From DALYJJ01 sp033763935 (GTDB taxonomy: Bacteria > Acidobacteriota > Terriglobia > Bryobacterales > Bryobacteraceae), in the NCBI GenBank assembly GCA_033763935.1, contig JANRJO010000098.1, positions 3,372 to 67,371 on the forward strand: a DNA stretch of 64,000 bases. The letters are read 5' to 3'. The position numbers and the translations under genes are program-made. The notes beneath the pieces are model-generated. The model saw nothing but the letters and a program-made list of their open reading frames with translations. It ran no database searches and had not been told where the DNA came from. Of the stretch, positions 1 through 8,202 are shown piece by piece. Every line of letters begins with the position of its first letter. Positions within the stretch are counted from its first letter, which is position 1.

Positions 1-358
1 GTGCCACCGGCTGCCGCACGACTGGGTAGAACCCGCAGGGCCGGAATCGCAGGCCGAACACGAAGCCCTCTCCGGCGAGCGTGGTGGAGAAGGCGCCCGT
101 CACGATGCCCAACACTTCCGCGCGCCCGGAGTGGTCCACCACGATCTGCACGGACGGGTTCGGCAGCACCTGCTGGGTGAAGGTCTGGTCGTTTGGCAAT
201 CGCCATTCCATGGTCCAGGCGACGGCGACGAAGGGGGCGAGGTCCGCGGAGGGCATCAGATGCCCGCGCACACACACGCGGTCGAGTGAGCCGGCGTTCA
301 GCAGGGTGACCTGGGGTCGCGGGGAGCCACTCGCTGCAGGGTTGGCGGGTTTTTCCAA
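1..358 (-). CDS. AraC-family regulator, N-terminal part (runs off left edge)
   Basis: This frame has no stop from position 358 to the window edge (119 codons). It reads as the N-terminal effector domain of AraC-type regulators (DUF6597 type): a tryptophan-rich strand (VAWTMEWRLP), then VLPNPSVQIVVDHSG, then GEGFVFGLRFRPCGFYP, which matches the usual order of VLPDPCVHLVFE and GVKFRPGGF in that family. The C-terminal HTH would lie outside the window. No ATG or GTG is available after the upstream stop, so a TTG at 358-356 is the likely start. It is divergent from the DUF998 gene at 394 with about 35 bp between, so it may regulate that gene. The family call is good; the start is uncertain. Confidence 0.75.
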   Translation of the reverse strand, partial: MEKPANPAASGSPRPQVTLLNAGSLDRVCVRGHLMPSADLAPFVAVAWTMEWRLPNDQTFTQQVLPNPSVQIVVDHSGRAEVLGIVTGAFSTTLAGEGFVFGLRFRPCGFYPVVRQPVA

Positions 359-393
359 GACGGCTGTGCTCTCTACCCCCGATCATAGGCGCA

Positions 394-1002
394 ATGCTGA
401 CCACGCGGTGCTCGTTCGTCCTGATCCTGCTGTTCGTCGCCGCCTCTGTGGCCGTACATCCGGCGCAGCCGTCGTTCGATCCGATCGATGTCGCGCTGAG
501 CTATTACATGAACGGCGCTCTGGGTTGGCTGCTGGGAGTGGGGCTCATCAGTTTGGGGGCGGGGTCACTCCTGTTGGGCGTGGCGCTCCGGGCTGACCGT
601 CGTGAGGGTGTGTCCATTGCAGGCCTGATGCTGCTGGGAGTTTGGGCAGTGGGCTGCGTGATAGGCGGGTTGTTTCCGCCTGATCCTTACGGCCAATGGA
701 GCCGGCCTCCGTCGACTTCCGGCCTGGTGCATGGCGTGGCCGCGATGGCGGCCTTTGTCTGCTTTCCGGGCGCGGCGATCGCTCTTTCGCGGAAACTGAG
801 CGTCCGGCTCCAGTGGGTGGCCGGCGTTTGCGCTCTGATGACGGTGCTTTTGTTCCTCTGTCTGGCTCCGGTCTTCCAGCACCGCCCCCCTTATGCGTTC
901 GGTCTTGTGGAGCGGGTGGCTTTGGGGTGTGATGTTGGCTGGCTGCTGATGGCGAACATCACGGGTTTGCTGGGTCGCGGTCGAAGACCATCCGGGTCTT
1001 GA
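394..1002 (+). CDS. DUF998 family membrane protein
   Basis: A 202-residue protein with about six hydrophobic segments (near residues 5-20, 42-64, 75-93, 114-132, 138-160, 175-192). The stretch GGLFPPDPYGQ, followed by a TSGLVHG segment, is the signature loop of DUF998 proteins, which are six-helix inner-membrane proteins of unknown function. It is divergent from the AraC-type gene to its left, a common pairing of regulator and target. Its last 44 bases overlap the 3' end of the convergent exported-protein gene at 959-1423. The protein's function is not known. Confidence 0.75.
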   Translation: MLTTRCSFVLILLFVAASVAVHPAQPSFDPIDVALSYYMNGALGWLLGVGLISLGAGSLLLGVALRADRREGVSIAGLMLLGVWAVGCVIGGLFPPDPYGQWSRPPSTSGLVHGVAAMAAFVCFPGAAIALSRKLSVRLQWVAGVCALMTVLLFLCLAPVFQHRPPYAFGLVERVALGCDVGWLLMANITGLLGRGRRPSGS

Positions 1003-1423
1003 AGGGCCGCTGCTTCGCGTCGGTTCCGGAGACGGTGGCGGTGAGGGATTTGCCGTCGCGGGACACTTCGTAAGTGGCGCGGCCGACGATCTGTCCTTCG
1101 CGCTCACTTTCGACGAGGAGGGTGTGAGGGTCGGGGCGGGTGACGGTGATTGTCACGCCGGGCGCGGCGGGTACGGGGCGTTCTTTGCCGTCGGGAACGA
1201 ACCGTTGCGGCGTTTCCTTGACCGCTTTGCCGGCGGCGTTCACGCCTTCGGCGCTCAGGAGGTAGGCCTCGCCGTCCCGTTCCCAATGGACCTTGGCCCG
1301 CGCGGCGCGGTGATTGGGATCCATCGCGGATTTCTCGGGGTTCATGGTCCAGGTACCGACGAACGGGTCGGGCGTTTGCGCGGCCAGGAGCGCGATGCAG
1401 GCGAGTACGATTGCCCTGTGCAT
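959..1423 (-). CDS. Small exported protein, lipocalin-like 'GTW..N..KS' type
   Basis: A 154-residue protein. It starts with a short signal peptide (MHRAIVLACIALLAAQ), followed by DPFVGTWTMNPEKSAMDP. This GTW-x-x-N-x-x-KS opening recurs in exported acidobacterial proteins of unknown function that are predicted to be beta-sheet rich. The rest alternates charged and beta-prone segments, with no catalytic motif that I recognise. A good ribosome site (GGGAGG) precedes the ATG. It converges on the DUF998 gene with 44 bp of overlap. The function is unknown; the reading frame itself is convincing. Confidence 0.7.
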   Translation of the reverse strand: MHRAIVLACIALLAAQTPDPFVGTWTMNPEKSAMDPNHRAARAKVHWERDGEAYLLSAEGVNAAGKAVKETPQRFVPDGKERPVPAAPGVTITVTRPDPHTLLVESEREGQIVGRATYEVSRDGKSLTATVSGTDAKQRPFKTRMVFDRDPANP

Positions 1424-1476
1424 TCGAACCTCCCTTCTGCCGGGGCAGATGCAGTCCTTTGTACCAGATTTCTTCC

Positions 1477-1527
1477 TTGACTGCTTAGGAGAGACGCTGT
1501 TACTGTTCTCCTATTCCATTTAGGAGA
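1477..1527 (+). promoter_or_regulatory. Promoter with three PadR half-sites
   Basis: A -35 box TTGACT (1477-1482) and a -10 TTACTG (1500-1505) are 17 bp apart. Three copies of one 8-bp half-site surround the -10: TTAGGAGA (1485-1492), TTCTCCTA inverted (1506-1513) and TTAGGAGA (1520-1527). The third also supplies the ribosome site of the PadR gene at 1536. The arrangement suggests autorepression by the PadR protein encoded just downstream (inference). Confidence 0.6.
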
Positions 1528-1535
1528 AAAGACCG

Positions 1536-1877
1536 GTGAACGAGGGCGGGGCGCTGCTGCCGGGGACGCTGGACCTGTTGATCCTGAAGGCGGTCTCGCT
1601 GGGGAAGTTGCACGGGTACGGCGTGCTGCTGCGAATCGAGCAGATCACGGGAGGGGCGCTCGAGATCCAGCAGGGCGCGCTCTACCCGGCGTTGTACCGG
1701 CTGGAACGGCGGGGGCTCATCGAGGGCGAATGGGGGGCATCGGAGAACAACCGGCGGGCGAAGTTTTACCGGCTGACGAAGGCGGGGCGGGCGCGCCTGG
1801 AGGAAGAAGCGACGAACTGGAACCGGTTCGCGGGCGCGGTGGCTATGGCGCTGCGGACGCGGCGCGGGGAGGTGTGA
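1536..1877 (+). CDS. PadR-family transcriptional regulator, acidobacterial type
   Basis: 113 residues with a GTG start and AGGAG 7-10 bases upstream. The winged helix is clear: LPGTLDLLILKAVSLGKLHGYGVLLRIEQ, then QGALYPALYRLERRGLIEGEW, then the NNRRAKFYRLTKAGRARLEEE wing typical of TIGR03433. This subtype normally sits directly upstream of a duplicated ABC-type permease gene (ADOP) and is thought to repress it. Here the expected permease start (a GTG overlapping the PadR stop) is followed by a stop after 14 codons, so the regulator has lost its partner. It likely controls its own promoter through the half-sites at 1485-1527. Confidence 0.9.
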   Translation: MNEGGALLPGTLDLLILKAVSLGKLHGYGVLLRIEQITGGALEIQQGALYPALYRLERRGLIEGEWGASENNRRAKFYRLTKAGRARLEEEATNWNRFAGAVAMALRTRRGEV

Positions 1878-1936
1878 GAGCGCGCGGGTGGTGGAGAGAT
1901 CTGTGGCGGAAGCGCTAGCTCGATGAAGAGATGCGC
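1874..1936 (+). pseudogene. Remnant of ADOP permease 5' end
   Basis: A GTG at 1874 overlaps the PadR stop (GTGA coupling) and opens a frame reading VRARGWWRDLWRKR, then a TAG stop at 1916, then LDEEMR in the same frame. This matches the start of PadR-linked permeases, which open with a basic amphipathic helix and then LDDEIRFH-like residues, as in the intact gene at 15836 (LERELDDEIRFH). After about 21 codons the similarity ends. The permease was therefore lost by a stop codon plus deletion. The similarity is short, but its position and coupling make it persuasive. Confidence 0.55.
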
Positions 1937-1975
1937 GGGGGTGATGGCGGTGGTGGGGTTGGGTGCAGCGGTAGG

Positions 1976-2046
1976 GCCGGCGCAGCGGGGATTCCGCATC
2001 GAGGCGAGCGAGGCGTTGCGAGGGGACGGGTGAAGCGGGGGCGGGG
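1976..2046. repeat. Imperfect direct repeat, left copy (flanks Phd/VapC)
   Basis: About 70 bp, matching 2906-2976 at a constant offset of 930 bp. The core GAGGCGAGCGAGGCGTTGCG, continuing through AGGGGACGGGT (2001-2031), is identical in both copies; the flanking parts carry a handful of mismatches. The two copies bracket the toxin-antitoxin pair at 2132-2865. Confidence 0.7.
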
Positions 2047-2102
2047 GGCTGATCGAACTCGAACGGGGGCCTCGAAGGAGGACGGCCGGCGGAGTGTTAG
2101 AA

Positions 2103-2121
2103 TCTGACTAGAGTAGTCAGA
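2103..2121 (+). promoter_or_regulatory. Palindromic operator of the Phd/VapC operon
   Basis: TCTGACTA-gag-TAGTCAGA is a perfect inverted repeat with 8-bp arms and a 3-bp spacer. It lies 10 bp before the antitoxin start codon. Antitoxins of the Phd/YefM type bind such palindromes to autoregulate their operon, so this is the probable operator. Confidence 0.65.
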
Positions 2122-2131
2122 CCAAAGAGAA

Positions 2132-2446
2132 ATGAACAAGACACGACGGCCTAAACCAAAAGCCGGCGCTGCCGAGCGACGTGCCGCTCCGCAGGAGTGG
2201 CAGTTGCAGGAGGCAAAGGCCAGATTCAGCGAGGTGTTTCGCTTGGCCCGCGAGCGGGGTCCGCAGCGCGTGACCAAGCACGGAAGGGAAGCTGTCATGG
2301 TCATTCCGGCTGAGGAATATGCTCGAATCACCACACCGCAGCGTGGTCCCGGCGGCATCGTGCAATTCTTCGCAGCCTCCCCTCTCCGCAACGCGGGCGT
2401 TGAGCTGTCCCGAGTCCGCGACTACGGCAGGGCGATTGACCTGTGA
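2132..2446 (+). CDS. Phd/YefM-type antitoxin
   Basis: 104 residues. After a basic, proline-rich N-terminus the protein reads EWQLQEAKARFSEVFRLARERGPQRVTKHGREAVMVIPAEEY, which is the Phd/YefM DNA-binding fold (the 'WQLQEAKAKFSEL' type). The C-terminal part (FFAASPLRNAGVELSRVRDYGRAIDL) would wrap the toxin. It neutralises the PIN-domain nuclease encoded immediately downstream, with a 4-bp GTGA overlap that couples translation. A perfect palindrome just upstream is the likely autoregulatory site. Codon choice is less G-ended than in nearby chromosomal genes, and direct repeats flank the pair, so it was probably acquired. Confidence 0.9.
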   Translation: MNKTRRPKPKAGAAERRAAPQEWQLQEAKARFSEVFRLARERGPQRVTKHGREAVMVIPAEEYARITTPQRGPGGIVQFFAASPLRNAGVELSRVRDYGRAIDL

Positions 2447-2865
2447 ATGGGTTTCTGCTCGACACGAATGTAGTCTCCGAACTGGTGAAGCCGCAGCCCG
2501 ACGCGAACGTTGTTCGCTGGATCGAGGAAACCGACGAGGCGATTCTGTTTCTGAGCGTCATCACCGTTGGAGAGATCAGGAACGGTATCGAACGGCTCAC
2601 TCGGGGGAGACGCCGAGGCCGATTGGACTCCTGGCTAAGGATCGACCTGCGGGCCCGCTTTCGGGATCGCATACTGCCGGTCGACGAGTTTGTGGCGGAG
2701 CGTTGGGGCACATTGTCCGCCATTGCCAACGCTCGAGGTAGACCCGTGCCGGTGATCGACGGACTGCTTGCCGCCACCGCTGCGCATCACGACCTTATTC
2801 TGGTGACCAGAAACGTAGAGGATCTTGCCGGAACCGACGTGCCAACCCTAAACCCTTGGTTGTAG
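2443..2865 (+). CDS. VapC/FitB-type PIN-domain toxin RNase
   Basis: 140 residues with a GTG start inside the antitoxin stop. PIN-domain acidic residues are all visible: D in LLDTNVVSELVK (near residue 7), E in TVGEIRNGIERL (near residue 46), D in PVPVIDGLLAATA (near residue 106) and a final TRNVEDL (near residue 125). PIN toxins cleave RNA, often initiator tRNA, using Mg2+ or Mn2+ held by these residues. The length is typical (about 135-145). It forms an operon with the Phd-type antitoxin before it. A strong GC hairpin lies about 100 bp downstream. The motif set is complete, so the toxin is probably active. Confidence 0.93.
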   Translation: MNGFLLDTNVVSELVKPQPDANVVRWIEETDEAILFLSVITVGEIRNGIERLTRGRRRGRLDSWLRIDLRARFRDRILPVDEFVAERWGTLSAIANARGRPVPVIDGLLAATAAHHDLILVTRNVEDLAGTDVPTLNPWL

Positions 2866-2905
2866 GGATGGGACTACTGTGTGGCCGCAGGGAGATTCTC
2901 GTCAC

Positions 2906-2976
2906 GCCGGCGCGGCGGGGATTGCGGAGCGAGGCGAGCGAGGCGTTGCGAGGGGACGGGTAAAGGTGGGGGCGGG
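2906..2976. repeat. Imperfect direct repeat, right copy (flanks Phd/VapC)
   Basis: The partner of 1976-2046 in the same orientation, with an identical core of about 31 bp (2931-2961). It lies 41 bp after the vapC stop. It may be a dispersed intergenic repeat or the mark of an insertion; the window alone cannot tell. Confidence 0.7.
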
Positions 2977-2990
2977 TGTGATCCGCCCCC
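2968..2990. terminator. GC hairpin between two convergent genes
   Basis: GGGGGCGG-gtgtgat-CCGCCCCC is a perfect 8-bp stem with a 7-base loop. It sits between vapC (+) and the stress-protein gene (-), so it can end transcription from both sides. There is no long T run, so it is a weak or factor-assisted terminator at best. Confidence 0.5.
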
Positions 2991-3000
2991 GAAGGAAAGG

Positions 3001-3735
3001 CTACCGGTTCGTGAGACCGTAGATGCGCGAGCGGCGGCGTTGTTCGGCGCTCATGCCGCTGGTGGAACCGAGCGAAGAGCCGAGGCCGGTGCGGGTTCCC
3101 GTGGTGGAAGTGGTCCCGGTGGAGCTGGCGCCGAGGGTGCTCGAGCCGGTCCGGGTGCCGGTGGTTTCGTAGTCGTACTCCGAGGCGTTGGGGTCGAACT
3201 TCGACCAGCCGCTGGAGCGGTACTGAGCGCCGCGCTCTTCGATGTCGACGGCGCCGTGGTCGTCCATGATGTTGCGGACGTTGTCGGCTTCCACGCTGTC
3301 GCAACGGACGGTGACGAGGGTGCCGCCACGACGGACGCCTTCGGCGTAGACATGCGCTTCCTCATCGGGAACGCCGGCGTCCTTAATGGCGCCGATGATG
3401 CCGCCGCCGACGGCGCCGATGCCGGCTCCGGCGAGGGTGGTGGCGATGGGACCGGCGGCGATGATGGGGCCGAGTCCGGGAATGGCGAGGGCTCCGAGGC
3501 CAATGAGGAGGCCGCCGAGGCCGCCGAAGAGGGCGCCGCCGGCGATATTCTCGCCCACGGACGTGCCGTCGGTTGTCTTCTCATCCCCGGTGCGCGAGGT
3601 CATCTTGCCTTTGCGGTTGCTGGCGACGATGGAGATATCGTCGCCGCGGATGCCCGCGTCGCGGAGCGCTTCCAAGCAATCCTGGGCGTCGTCATGCGAA
3701 TCGAAAAGCCCGACTACGGTAGTATCGTTAGCCAT
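3001..3735 (-). CDS. Glycine-zipper general stress protein (YflT-like)
   Basis: 244 residues, starting at the ATG at 3735 because GGAGGAG lies about 10 bases upstream; an upstream in-frame ATG has no such site. Residues 5-45 (TTVVGLFDSHDDAQDCLEALRDAGIRGDDISIVAS) are the YflT-like N-terminal domain of general stress proteins. The middle (about 75-130) is a long Gly/Ala run with GGALFGGLGGLLIGLGAL and GAGIGAVGGGIIGAI, a glycine-zipper that inserts in or lines membranes. The C-terminal third is a low-complexity Thr/Ser/Gly tail. It is divergent from the MFS operon with a palindrome between them. The precise function is unknown. Confidence 0.8.
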   Translation of the reverse strand: MANDTTVVGLFDSHDDAQDCLEALRDAGIRGDDISIVASNRKGKMTSRTGDEKTTDGTSVGENIAGGALFGGLGGLLIGLGALAIPGLGPIIAAGPIATTLAGAGIGAVGGGIIGAIKDAGVPDEEAHVYAEGVRRGGTLVTVRCDSVEADNVRNIMDDHGAVDIEERGAQYRSSGWSKFDPNASEYDYETTGTRTGSSTLGASSTGTTSTTGTRTGLGSSLGSTSGMSAEQRRRSRIYGLTNR

Positions 3736-3817
3736 CTTTACGTGACTCCTCCTGGGCGCACAGCGCCCGAAGATAGACGCCACCGGAGAGCACGAGTATC
3801 AGCGAAAATGAAACCGC

Positions 3818-3835
3818 TTCATCTGATAAGATGAA
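3818..3835. promoter_or_regulatory. Perfect palindrome in divergent promoter region
   Basis: TTCATCT-gata-AGATGAA has perfect 7-bp arms and a 4-bp spacer, 23 bp before the MFS start codon and in the spacer shared with the stress-protein gene. It is probably an operator for an unidentified regulator; no regulator gene is adjacent. Confidence 0.45.
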
Positions 3836-3858
3836 CCGTCTTTGGAGACACGTTCACC

Positions 3859-4980
3859 ATGCTTATCGTAGCCGCCATCCTGGCGATTTTTGTATACGGC
3901 ATGATCGCCGCGATGCTCGGGACGATCCTTCCGGATCTCTCGAAGCGATTCAACCTGACGCCGAAACAGAACGGGAGCATTGCGCTTTCGCAGGCCATCG
4001 GACTGGTGATTGCGTCGGTGTCGGTGGGGCCGCTGATCGATGTGCAGGGCAAGAAAGTCGGGCTGGTGCTGGGGCTCGCGCTCATCACGTTGGCGCTGTT
4101 CCTGCTGCCGAGGTCGCGCGGGTTCGGGATGATTGCGGCGTACCTGTTTGTGCTGGGGTTGGGCGGCGGCATCATCGTGACGGGCGCGAACGCGCTGGTG
4201 AGCGACATTGCGCCGGAGACGCGGGCGACGACGCTGAACCTGTTGAATCTCTTTTTCGGGCTGGGCGGACTGGCGACGCCGTTCATCTCGGCGAACCTGT
4301 TGGGACGCGATTCGGTGAAGCTGTGCTACCTGGTGGCGGTGCTGACGGCGGTGACGCTGGTGGTGCACATTGTGGCGCCGATTCCGCCGCCGGCGGGCGT
4401 GGTGCAGTTCCAGGTTTCGCAGATGGGCGACCTGCTGGGGAACACGACGCTGCTGCTGCTTTCGGCGCTGTTGTTCCTCTACGTCGCGAGCGAGGTGGGT
4501 ATTTGGAACTGGCTGGCGCGGCATTTGATTGCGCAGGGGATTGCGGAGTCGAAGGCGCTGAACGTGCTGTCGCTCGGGTTCGCATTGGGCTTGCTGGTGG
4601 GACGCGTGGCGGTGTCGCCGATTCTGATCAGCGTACCGGCAACGCAGGTGCTGCTGGCTTCGTCGGTGCTGATTGCGATCACGACGTTCATGATGCTGCA
4701 GACGTCGAAGCCGGGGATGGCGTGGGGGCTGGTGTTCCTGGCGGGCGTGGCGATGGCGCCGGTGTTCCCGACGACGCTGGCGGTGGTGGGCGACCGGTTC
4801 TCGCAGATGACGGCGACGGCGATGGGCATTGCGATTACGTGCGGGTGGATCGGCCTGGCGGTCAGCAGCCCGATCATCGGAGCGATTGCGGGGTCCGACC
4901 CGCGCGGGTTGAAGAAGGGCCTGCTGCTGCTGCCGGCGGCGGGCTCGATTATGGTGCTGGTGAGTATTGCGCTGCTGTAG
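3859..4980 (+). CDS. MFS transporter, sugar-permease-like
   Basis: 373 residues with about 12 hydrophobic helices. The first helix begins at the start codon (MLIVAAILAIFVYGMIAAMLGTILPDLSKRF). The loop between helices 2 and 3 carries GPLIDVQGKKVGLVLG, the major facilitator signature, and APETRATTLNLLNLFFGLGG follows in helix 5. The general pattern resembles fucose/glucose permeases of the FHS branch. It is the first gene of a three-gene unit: 7 bp separates it from an exported glycosidase-like protein and then a sugar isomerase-like protein. It therefore probably imports the sugar those enzymes release or process. The substrate is not predictable from sequence. Confidence 0.85.
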   Translation: MLIVAAILAIFVYGMIAAMLGTILPDLSKRFNLTPKQNGSIALSQAIGLVIASVSVGPLIDVQGKKVGLVLGLALITLALFLLPRSRGFGMIAAYLFVLGLGGGIIVTGANALVSDIAPETRATTLNLLNLFFGLGGLATPFISANLLGRDSVKLCYLVAVLTAVTLVVHIVAPIPPPAGVVQFQVSQMGDLLGNTTLLLLSALLFLYVASEVGIWNWLARHLIAQGIAESKALNVLSLGFALGLLVGRVAVSPILISVPATQVLLASSVLIAITTFMMLQTSKPGMAWGLVFLAGVAMAPVFPTTLAVVGDRFSQMTATAMGIAITCGWIGLAVSSPIIGAIAGSDPRGLKKGLLLLPAAGSIMVLVSIALL

Positions 4981-4987
4981 GTGAGGC

Positions 4988-7129
4988 ATGAAGGTCAGCC
5001 GGCGGGAGTTCGTCGCCATGAGCGGGGCGGGGGCGTTTTCGCTCGCCGCGGTGGAGGCGGAGAGCCCGCTGGCGCGGCCGATGCGGTGGGCGCAACTGGC
5101 ATTCGTTGAAGACGACCCGAAGACGTTCGATCTCGGGTTCTGGATGGACTACTTCCGGCGCATTCACGCCGATGGCGCATGTTTGAGCGCGGGCGGGTGC
5201 GTGGCGTTCTATCCGACGCAGATTCCGTTTCACTACAAGAGCAAGTACCTGGGCGGGCGGGACCTGTTCGGGGAGCTGGCGCGCGCGTGCAAGAAGCAAG
5301 GGATGGTAGTGCTGGCGCGCACGGACCCGCACGCGATTCACGAAGACGCGGCGAAGGCGCACCCGGAGTGGGTGGCGGTGGACGCGGAGGGGCGCAAGCG
5401 GCGGCACTGGGCGCATCCGGACTACTGGGTGACGTGCGCGATGGGGCCGTACAACTACGACTTCATGACGGCGGTGACGCGGGAGATTGCGGAGCGTTAC
5501 GAGATCGACGGGGTGTTCAGCAACCGGTGGGCGGGGCACGGGATTTGCTATTGCGATGCGTGCCGGGAGATGTTTCGCGCGTACGCGGGAGGGTTGGAAC
5601 TGCCGCGGACGGCGAACCCGCAGGACAAGGCGCGGCGGGCGTATCTGGAGTGGCACGACGCGCGGCTGTTCGAGATCTGGCGGCGGTGGGACGAGGAGAT
5701 TCGCAAGGTGCGGCCGGCGGCGCGGTTTGTGGCGAATTCGGGCGGCGGGGCGCTGAGCGATCTGGACATGAAGACGTGCGGGGAGCTGGCGGCGTTTTTG
5801 GCGGCGGACCGGCAGGCGCGGCGGGGGCTGATGGCTCCGTGGGCGGCGGGGAAGAACGGCAAGGAGTATCGGGCGGCGCTGGGAGAGAAGCCGGTGGCGG
5901 GGTTGTTTTCGGTGGGCGTAGAGGAGCCGTACCGGTGGAAGGACTCGGTGCAGGTGGAGCCGGAGCTGCGGGTGTGGTCGGCGGACGCGACGGCGAACGG
6001 GATGCGGCCGTGGTTCGTGAAGTTCCGCGCGGACGTGGAAGACAAGCGCTGGATGCCGGTGATCGAGAAGATCTACGGCTGGCACTACCGGAACGAGAAG
6101 TACCTGCGGAACGTGAAGCCGCTGGCGGACGTGGGGCTGGTGTATTCGCAGCAGACGGCGAAGTTCTACGGGGGCGAGCGGGCGAGGGCGCGGGTGGAGG
6201 ACCACATCGAGGGCTGGTACCAGGCGCTGATCGAGGCGCGGGTGCCGTTCGAGATGGTGCACGACCGGCTGCTGGAGCGTGCGGCGGGGCTGCGGGTGTT
6301 GATTCTGCCGAACGTGGCGGCGATGTCGGAAAAGCAGTGCGCGCAGGTGCGGGAGTATGTGCGCGGGGGCGGGAACGTGGTGGCGACGTACGAGACGTCG
6401 CTCTATGACGAGTGGGGTGTGCGGCGGGCGAACTTGGGGCTGGCGGATGTGTTGGGGTGCGACTATGCGGGGCGGGTGGAAGCGCGGATGCAGAACTCGT
6501 ACTTGCGGATTGAGGACGCGGCGCATCCGCTGGTGCGGGGGATTGCGGGGACGCCGCGGATCATCAATGCGGCGGCGCGGGTGGACGTGAAGGCGCGCGG
6601 GACGGTGGTTGCGCCGTTGACGCTGATTCCTTCGTATCCGGACCTGCCCATGGAGGAAGTGTATCCGCGGGAAGCGCGGACGTCGATTCCGCAGGTGATT
6701 TTGAGCGAGTTCGGGAAGGGACGCGTGGTGTATTTTCCGGGCGACCTGGACCGCACGTTCTGGGAAGTGATGGCGCCGGACCACGGCCTGGTGCTGGCGA
6801 ACGCCGTGGATTGGGCGGCGGGTGGGAAGCGCGTGGTGGACGTGCGCGGGGCGGGGTTGCTGGACGTGACGGTGTGGCGGCAGGCGGCGTCGGCGACGGT
6901 TCACCTGGTGAATTTGACGAATCCGATGGCGATGCGGGGGCCGTACCGGGAGTTGATTCCGGTGGGCGAGCAGCGGGTGACGGTGACGTGGCCGGGGCGG
7001 CCGGCGGTGCGGAAGGTGACGTTGTTATCGAGCGGCGCAGCGCCGCGGTGGAATCAGACCAAGGAGGGGCCGGTGTTCGTGACCGTGCCCTCGGTGCTCG
7101 ATCACGAAGTGATCGCATTCGATTTCTGA
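4988..7129 (+). CDS. Exported GHL6/beta-galactosidase-trimerisation-type protein
   Basis: 713 residues. It starts with a Tat signal (MKVSRREFVAMSGAGAFSLA; twin Arg at 5-6). Residues about 50-190 fit the putative glycosyl hydrolase family GHL6, a TIM-barrel part with a D-Y-F-R-R-I-H-A-D-G-A start, DPHAIHEDAAKAHPEW and MGPYNYDFMTAVTREIAERYEIDGVFSNRW. Residues about 375-600 (VGLVYSQQTAKFYGG, then VLILPNVAAMSEKQCAQVREYVRGGG, then GKGRVVYFPGDLDRTFWEV) resemble the beta-galactosidase trimerisation domain. No GH-A catalytic pair is obvious, so enzymatic activity is inferred only. It lies in an operon with the MFS gene before it and the isomerase gene after it. Confidence 0.75.
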   Translation: MKVSRREFVAMSGAGAFSLAAVEAESPLARPMRWAQLAFVEDDPKTFDLGFWMDYFRRIHADGACLSAGGCVAFYPTQIPFHYKSKYLGGRDLFGELARACKKQGMVVLARTDPHAIHEDAAKAHPEWVAVDAEGRKRRHWAHPDYWVTCAMGPYNYDFMTAVTREIAERYEIDGVFSNRWAGHGICYCDACREMFRAYAGGLELPRTANPQDKARRAYLEWHDARLFEIWRRWDEEIRKVRPAARFVANSGGGALSDLDMKTCGELAAFLAADRQARRGLMAPWAAGKNGKEYRAALGEKPVAGLFSVGVEEPYRWKDSVQVEPELRVWSADATANGMRPWFVKFRADVEDKRWMPVIEKIYGWHYRNEKYLRNVKPLADVGLVYSQQTAKFYGGERARARVEDHIEGWYQALIEARVPFEMVHDRLLERAAGLRVLILPNVAAMSEKQCAQVREYVRGGGNVVATYETSLYDEWGVRRANLGLADVLGCDYAGRVEARMQNSYLRIEDAAHPLVRGIAGTPRIINAAARVDVKARGTVVAPLTLIPSYPDLPMEEVYPREARTSIPQVILSEFGKGRVVYFPGDLDRTFWEVMAPDHGLVLANAVDWAAGGKRVVDVRGAGLLDVTVWRQAASATVHLVNLTNPMAMRGPYRELIPVGEQRVTVTWPGRPAVRKVTLLSSGAAPRWNQTKEGPVFVTVPSVLDHEVIAFDF

Positions 7130-7142
7130 CAGGGAGGCGAGT

Positions 7143-7982
<840 letters not shown>

Positions 7983-8202
7983 GAAAGCCGGGAGGGCGGG
8001 CGGCCGGCTGGCCACCATTCCTTCTTTAGGATGTGATAATCGGTAGAGCCTCATCGCCACCGTCGGGAATCTGGGAGGCGTTTGGGATGGGTTTCGAAGT
8101 CTTTTGTCCAGCAGAGCGCACGGCTGTTTCTGAATCCGCCATGGGGTGAAAATTGTGGGGATCGGCATGAACCACGAGAAGGAACACGCCCGCACGTAGC
8201 GC

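Noticed and set aside
81..596. 171-codon + strand frame at the left edge
   Set aside because: It is antisense to the AraC-type partial gene, whose domain pattern is far more convincing.
2132..2446. Antitoxin and PadR-type palindromes as one shared regulator site
   Set aside because: The operator TCTGACTAgagTAGTCAGA has no relation to the PadR half-site TTAGGAGA.
4949..6904. 651-codon - strand frame opposite the GHL6-type gene
   Set aside because: Composition is dominated by Arg, Pro and His, the usual antisense shadow in high-GC DNA.
7983..8166. Riboswitch or terminator before the histidine kinase gene
   Set aside because: There are GGCC-rich self-complementary bits but no consistent long stem or T run.
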